Assembly (NCBI GenBank): GCA_018882825.1
Contig: VERC01000136.1
Coordinates: 1-6,606, forward strand
Source: Acidimicrobiia bacterium
GTDB taxonomy: Bacteria; Actinomycetota; Acidimicrobiia; Acidimicrobiales; Acidimicrobilacustridaceae
Direction of reading: 5' to 3'
DNA: 6,606 nt
The notes beneath the pieces are model-generated. The model was not told where the DNA came from. It saw nothing but the letters and a program-made list of their open reading frames with translations, and did not search any database. How positions within the stretch are numbered: the stretch's first letter is position 1; each line of letters begins with the position of its first letter. Below, in pieces: positions 4,693 to 6,606 of the stretch. The position numbers and the translations under genes are program-made.

Positions 4693-6606
4693 GTCTCGAT
4701 CCTTGCAGGGGATGGAGAGGCCGACTCCTTCAGGCCGAAGCGATCGTGGAGACGACGAAGCGGTGCGGGGGCCCACCAGTTCGCGTCCCCAGCGAGACGC
4801 ATGAATGCAGGAACGAGGAACGCCCGAACGATGGTGGCATCCATCAGAACGGCGAGCCCGAGGCCGATGCCGAACATCTTGATGAAGCTGACACCCGAGG
4901 TGCCGAAGGCGAAGAACGTGATCGACAGCAGCAGTGCGGCAGCGGTGATGATGCGACCGGTGCGCTCTAGGCCGAGGGCAACGGCGGCGTCATTGTCGCC
5001 CACCCGGTCGTATTCCTCCTTGATCCGCGACAGAAGGAACACCTCGTAGTCCATCGACAGTCCGAACGCGATGCAGAACATCAGGATCGGCATCGAGATG
5101 TCGAGAGTGCCCGTGGCCGTGAATCCCAGCAACCCGGACAGGTTGCCGTCCTGGAATATCCAGACCATGGCACCGAACGTGGCGGTGAGGCTGAGGAGGT
5201 TGAGCATCAGGGCCTTCACCGGCACCAAGAGGCTCCCGGCCATCAGGAACAGGAGCACGAATGTGGCGATCACGATGATCGAGATGGCCCACGGCAATGC
5301 TCCACTGATGGCTGCCTTGGAGTCGACGAGGCCGGCGGCCTGGCCTTCGACGGCGACGTCGAAGGGAAGGTCGAGCGTGCGGATGTCCTTCACCAGCTGC
5401 TCGCCCTGCGGTGACACGACGGGGAAGTCCGGGACGACCGACATCCAGGAGATCGCCGTGCCGTCGGTGGTGATGAAGCTTGCATCACTCGGACTCGTTG
5501 CGTCGAGCTGGCCGTTGACGAACGTCCCGGCGGCGCTGTCGACGCGGTCGACTCCATCGATGGCCGACAGCGAAGCGGCTGCCGTGGCGATGTCGTCGAG
5601 TCGCTCACCCCCGACGCCGTCGGCGATGACTCCGAAGCTCTCGGCCGCGTTGCCGCTGAACTCGGCCCGGAGGATCTCTGATGCCTGGCGGCTTCCCGCC
5701 GACTCGGGCAGGACGCGATCGTCGGGAATGCCGAAACTCACCCGGAGGAACGGAGCGCCGAGGAGCAGCAGGAACGCCACGCCCATCGCAGCGATCGGGA
5801 TCGGCCGGCGCATCACGAAGATGGCGATCCGGTGCCAAGCGCCCTCGTGCTCGGCCCGAGCGACCCGACGGCGCCCGATGCGCACTGCGTCGACCCGGTG
5901 ACCGAGCGCTGCCAGGAGAGCGGGGAGCGACAGGATCGATCCGGCGAGGGCGAGCAGCACCACGGCGATACCGGCGTACGCGAACGATCTGAGGAAGTAC
6001 AGCGGGAACACCAGCAGCGCAGACAGGGATACGGCAACGGTCAGTGCACTGATCAGCACTGTCCTGCCAGCCGAGTTCACCGTGCGCACCACCGATTCCT
6101 CGACACTGTGCCCGGCGTGTAATTCCTCGCGGAATCGCGAGACGATGAAGAGGCTGTAGTCGATGGCGAGCCCGAGACCGAGTGCCGTCGTCAGGTTGAC
6201 CGCATAGATCGAGACGTCGGTCACGGAACCGATGATGAACAGGCTCAGCAGGGTTCCGAAGATGGCGATCACGCCGACGAACAGGGGTAGCAGAGCGGCG
6301 ACCAGACTTCGGAACACGAACAGCAGCAGTACGAGCGTGAGGGGGATGGCGATCAGTTCGGCACGCAGCAGGTCGCCCCCGATGGTGCGGCCGATGTCGG
6401 CGAACACGGCGTCGCTGCCGCCGAGCAGCACGTCGAAGCCACCCTGCGCACCCGTGAACTGCCCGTCGATGACGGTGAGTTGCTCATCGATGAACTTCTC
6501 GTCGCCGACCAGTCGAGCGAGGACCAGCGCAGTGTCACCGTTGCTGCTGCGGAGCCCCGGTGCATTGCCGAGCGACCAGTACGACACCACCTGTTCGACA
6601 CCGTCC
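4689..6606 (-). CDS. MMPL family (RND superfamily) transporter, 5' end outside the window
   Basis: About 638 C-terminal residues of a proton-driven membrane exporter are visible. The frame stays open to the right edge (Asp-Gly-Val-Glu-Gln before the Val encoded at 6588-6590), so the true start is upstream. By family length, roughly 90-110 residues are missing, including TM1 and part of the first extracytoplasmic domain. Numbered from 6590, helices TM2-TM6 lie near 79-229, TM7 near 264-284, an extracytoplasmic loop at 285-430, and TM8-TM12 near 432-597. The two halves each carry the conserved TM4/TM10 motif: GLGLAIDYSLF with Asp144 and AFGLSMDYEVF with Asp514. These aspartates serve proton relay in mycobacterial MmpL proteins. 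The tail ANWWAPAPLRRLHDRFGL is typical of actinobacterial MMPL proteins. Such proteins export lipids, siderophores or polyketide-type products; the substrate here is unknown. Its TGA (4691-4689) overlaps the GTG of the next gene, indicating coupled translation. No MmpS-like partner is visible. Confidence 0.95.
   Translation of the reverse strand, partial: DGVEQVVSYWSLGNAPGLRSSNGDTALVLARLVGDEKFIDEQLTVIDGQFTGAQGGFDVLLGGSDAVFADIGRTIGGDLLRAELIAIPLTLVLLLFVFRSLVAALLPLFVGVIAIFGTLLSLFIIGSVTDVSIYAVNLTTALGLGLAIDYSLFIVSRFREELHAGHSVEESVVRTVNSAGRTVLISALTVAVSLSALLVFPLYFLRSFAYAGIAVVLLALAGSILSLPALLAALGHRVDAVRIGRRRVARAEHEGAWHRIAIFVMRRPIPIAAMGVAFLLLLGAPFLRVSFGIPDDRVLPESAGSRQASEILRAEFSGNAAESFGVIADGVGGERLDDIATAAASLSAIDGVDRVDSAAGTFVNGQLDATSPSDASFITTDGTAISWMSVVPDFPVVSPQGEQLVKDIRTLDLPFDVAVEGQAAGLVDSKAAISGALPWAISIIVIATFVLLFLMAGSLLVPVKALMLNLLSLTATFGAMVWIFQDGNLSGLLGFTATGTLDISMPILMFCIAFGLSMDYEVFLLSRIKEEYDRVGDNDAAVALGLERTGRIITAAALLLSITFFAFGTSGVSFIKMFGIGLGLAVLMDATIVRAFLVPAFMRLAGDANWWAPAPLRRLHDRFGLKESASPSPARIET
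4700..4704 (-). promoter_or_regulatory. Shine-Dalgarno AAGGA of the hydrolase-ABC fusion gene
   Basis: This is the complement of TCCTT, placed 7 nt before the GTG at 4692 and inside the 3' end of the MMPL gene. It supports the GTG start over a start 84 bases further upstream, which would add 28 residues read from MMPL-coding DNA in the wrong frame. Confidence 0.8.

Noticed and set aside
4693..4776. Longer start for the hydrolase-ABC fusion (28 extra residues)
   Set aside because: The extra residues overlap the MMPL C-terminal coding region and come before the signal sequence; the GTG at 4692 has a good Shine-Dalgarno and a four-base overlap.
1..6606. CRISPR array, insertion sequence, integrase or toxin-antitoxin pair
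   Set aside because: No regularly spaced repeats, no terminal inverted repeats with a transposase frame, and no small gene pair; coding space is fully accounted for.

Overview
The window is high-GC bacterial DNA whose genes look actinobacterial. The main indications are pervasive G/C at third codon positions, GTG starts, a short-chain dehydrogenase of the kind expanded in lipid- and steroid-degrading Actinobacteria, an MMPL-family exporter, and a hydrolase-ABC fusion. A lineage near Acidimicrobiia or Mycobacteriales is plausible, but the sequence alone does not fix it.

Layout, left to right. At the extreme left edge, a minus-strand reading frame with a good Shine-Dalgarno begins at position 9 and leaves the window after three codons. 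Immediately upstream of it, also on the minus strand, is a complete SDR oxidoreductase (14-955) resembling the (3R)-hydroxyacyl-CoA dehydrogenase (HSD17B4-like) group. Then comes a plus-strand tRNA-Ala(UGC) gene (1019-1095), divergent from the SDR and followed by a perfect 8-bp inverted repeat and a duplicated 13-mer. A gene-free convergent spacer of about 200 bases follows. The rest of the window (1298-6606) is one minus-strand cluster read from right to left: a 5'-truncated MMPL/RND-type transporter, an 851-residue fusion protein, and an ABC-2-type permease.

The three membrane genes are tightly coupled. The MMPL stop overlaps the GTG start of the fusion gene (GTGA), and the fusion stop overlaps the ATG start of the permease (ATGA). 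Each downstream start has its own Shine-Dalgarno inside the preceding gene, so this is almost certainly an operon. The fusion protein has a predicted lipoprotein-type signal, an extracytoplasmic CocE/NonD (peptidase S15-like) alpha/beta hydrolase with its beta-sandwich C-terminal domain, one transmembrane helix, and a complete cytoplasmic ABC ATPase. With the permease it would form an ABC exporter that carries an ester- or amide-cleaving enzyme on its outer face. Together with the MMPL protein, the likely theme is export and outside-surface processing of a lipid-like or drug-like compound; the substrate cannot be read from the sequence. The promoter and any regulator lie beyond the right edge.

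The most interesting item is the hydrolase-TM-ABC fusion and its coupling to an MMPL exporter. The rest of the window is ordinary.
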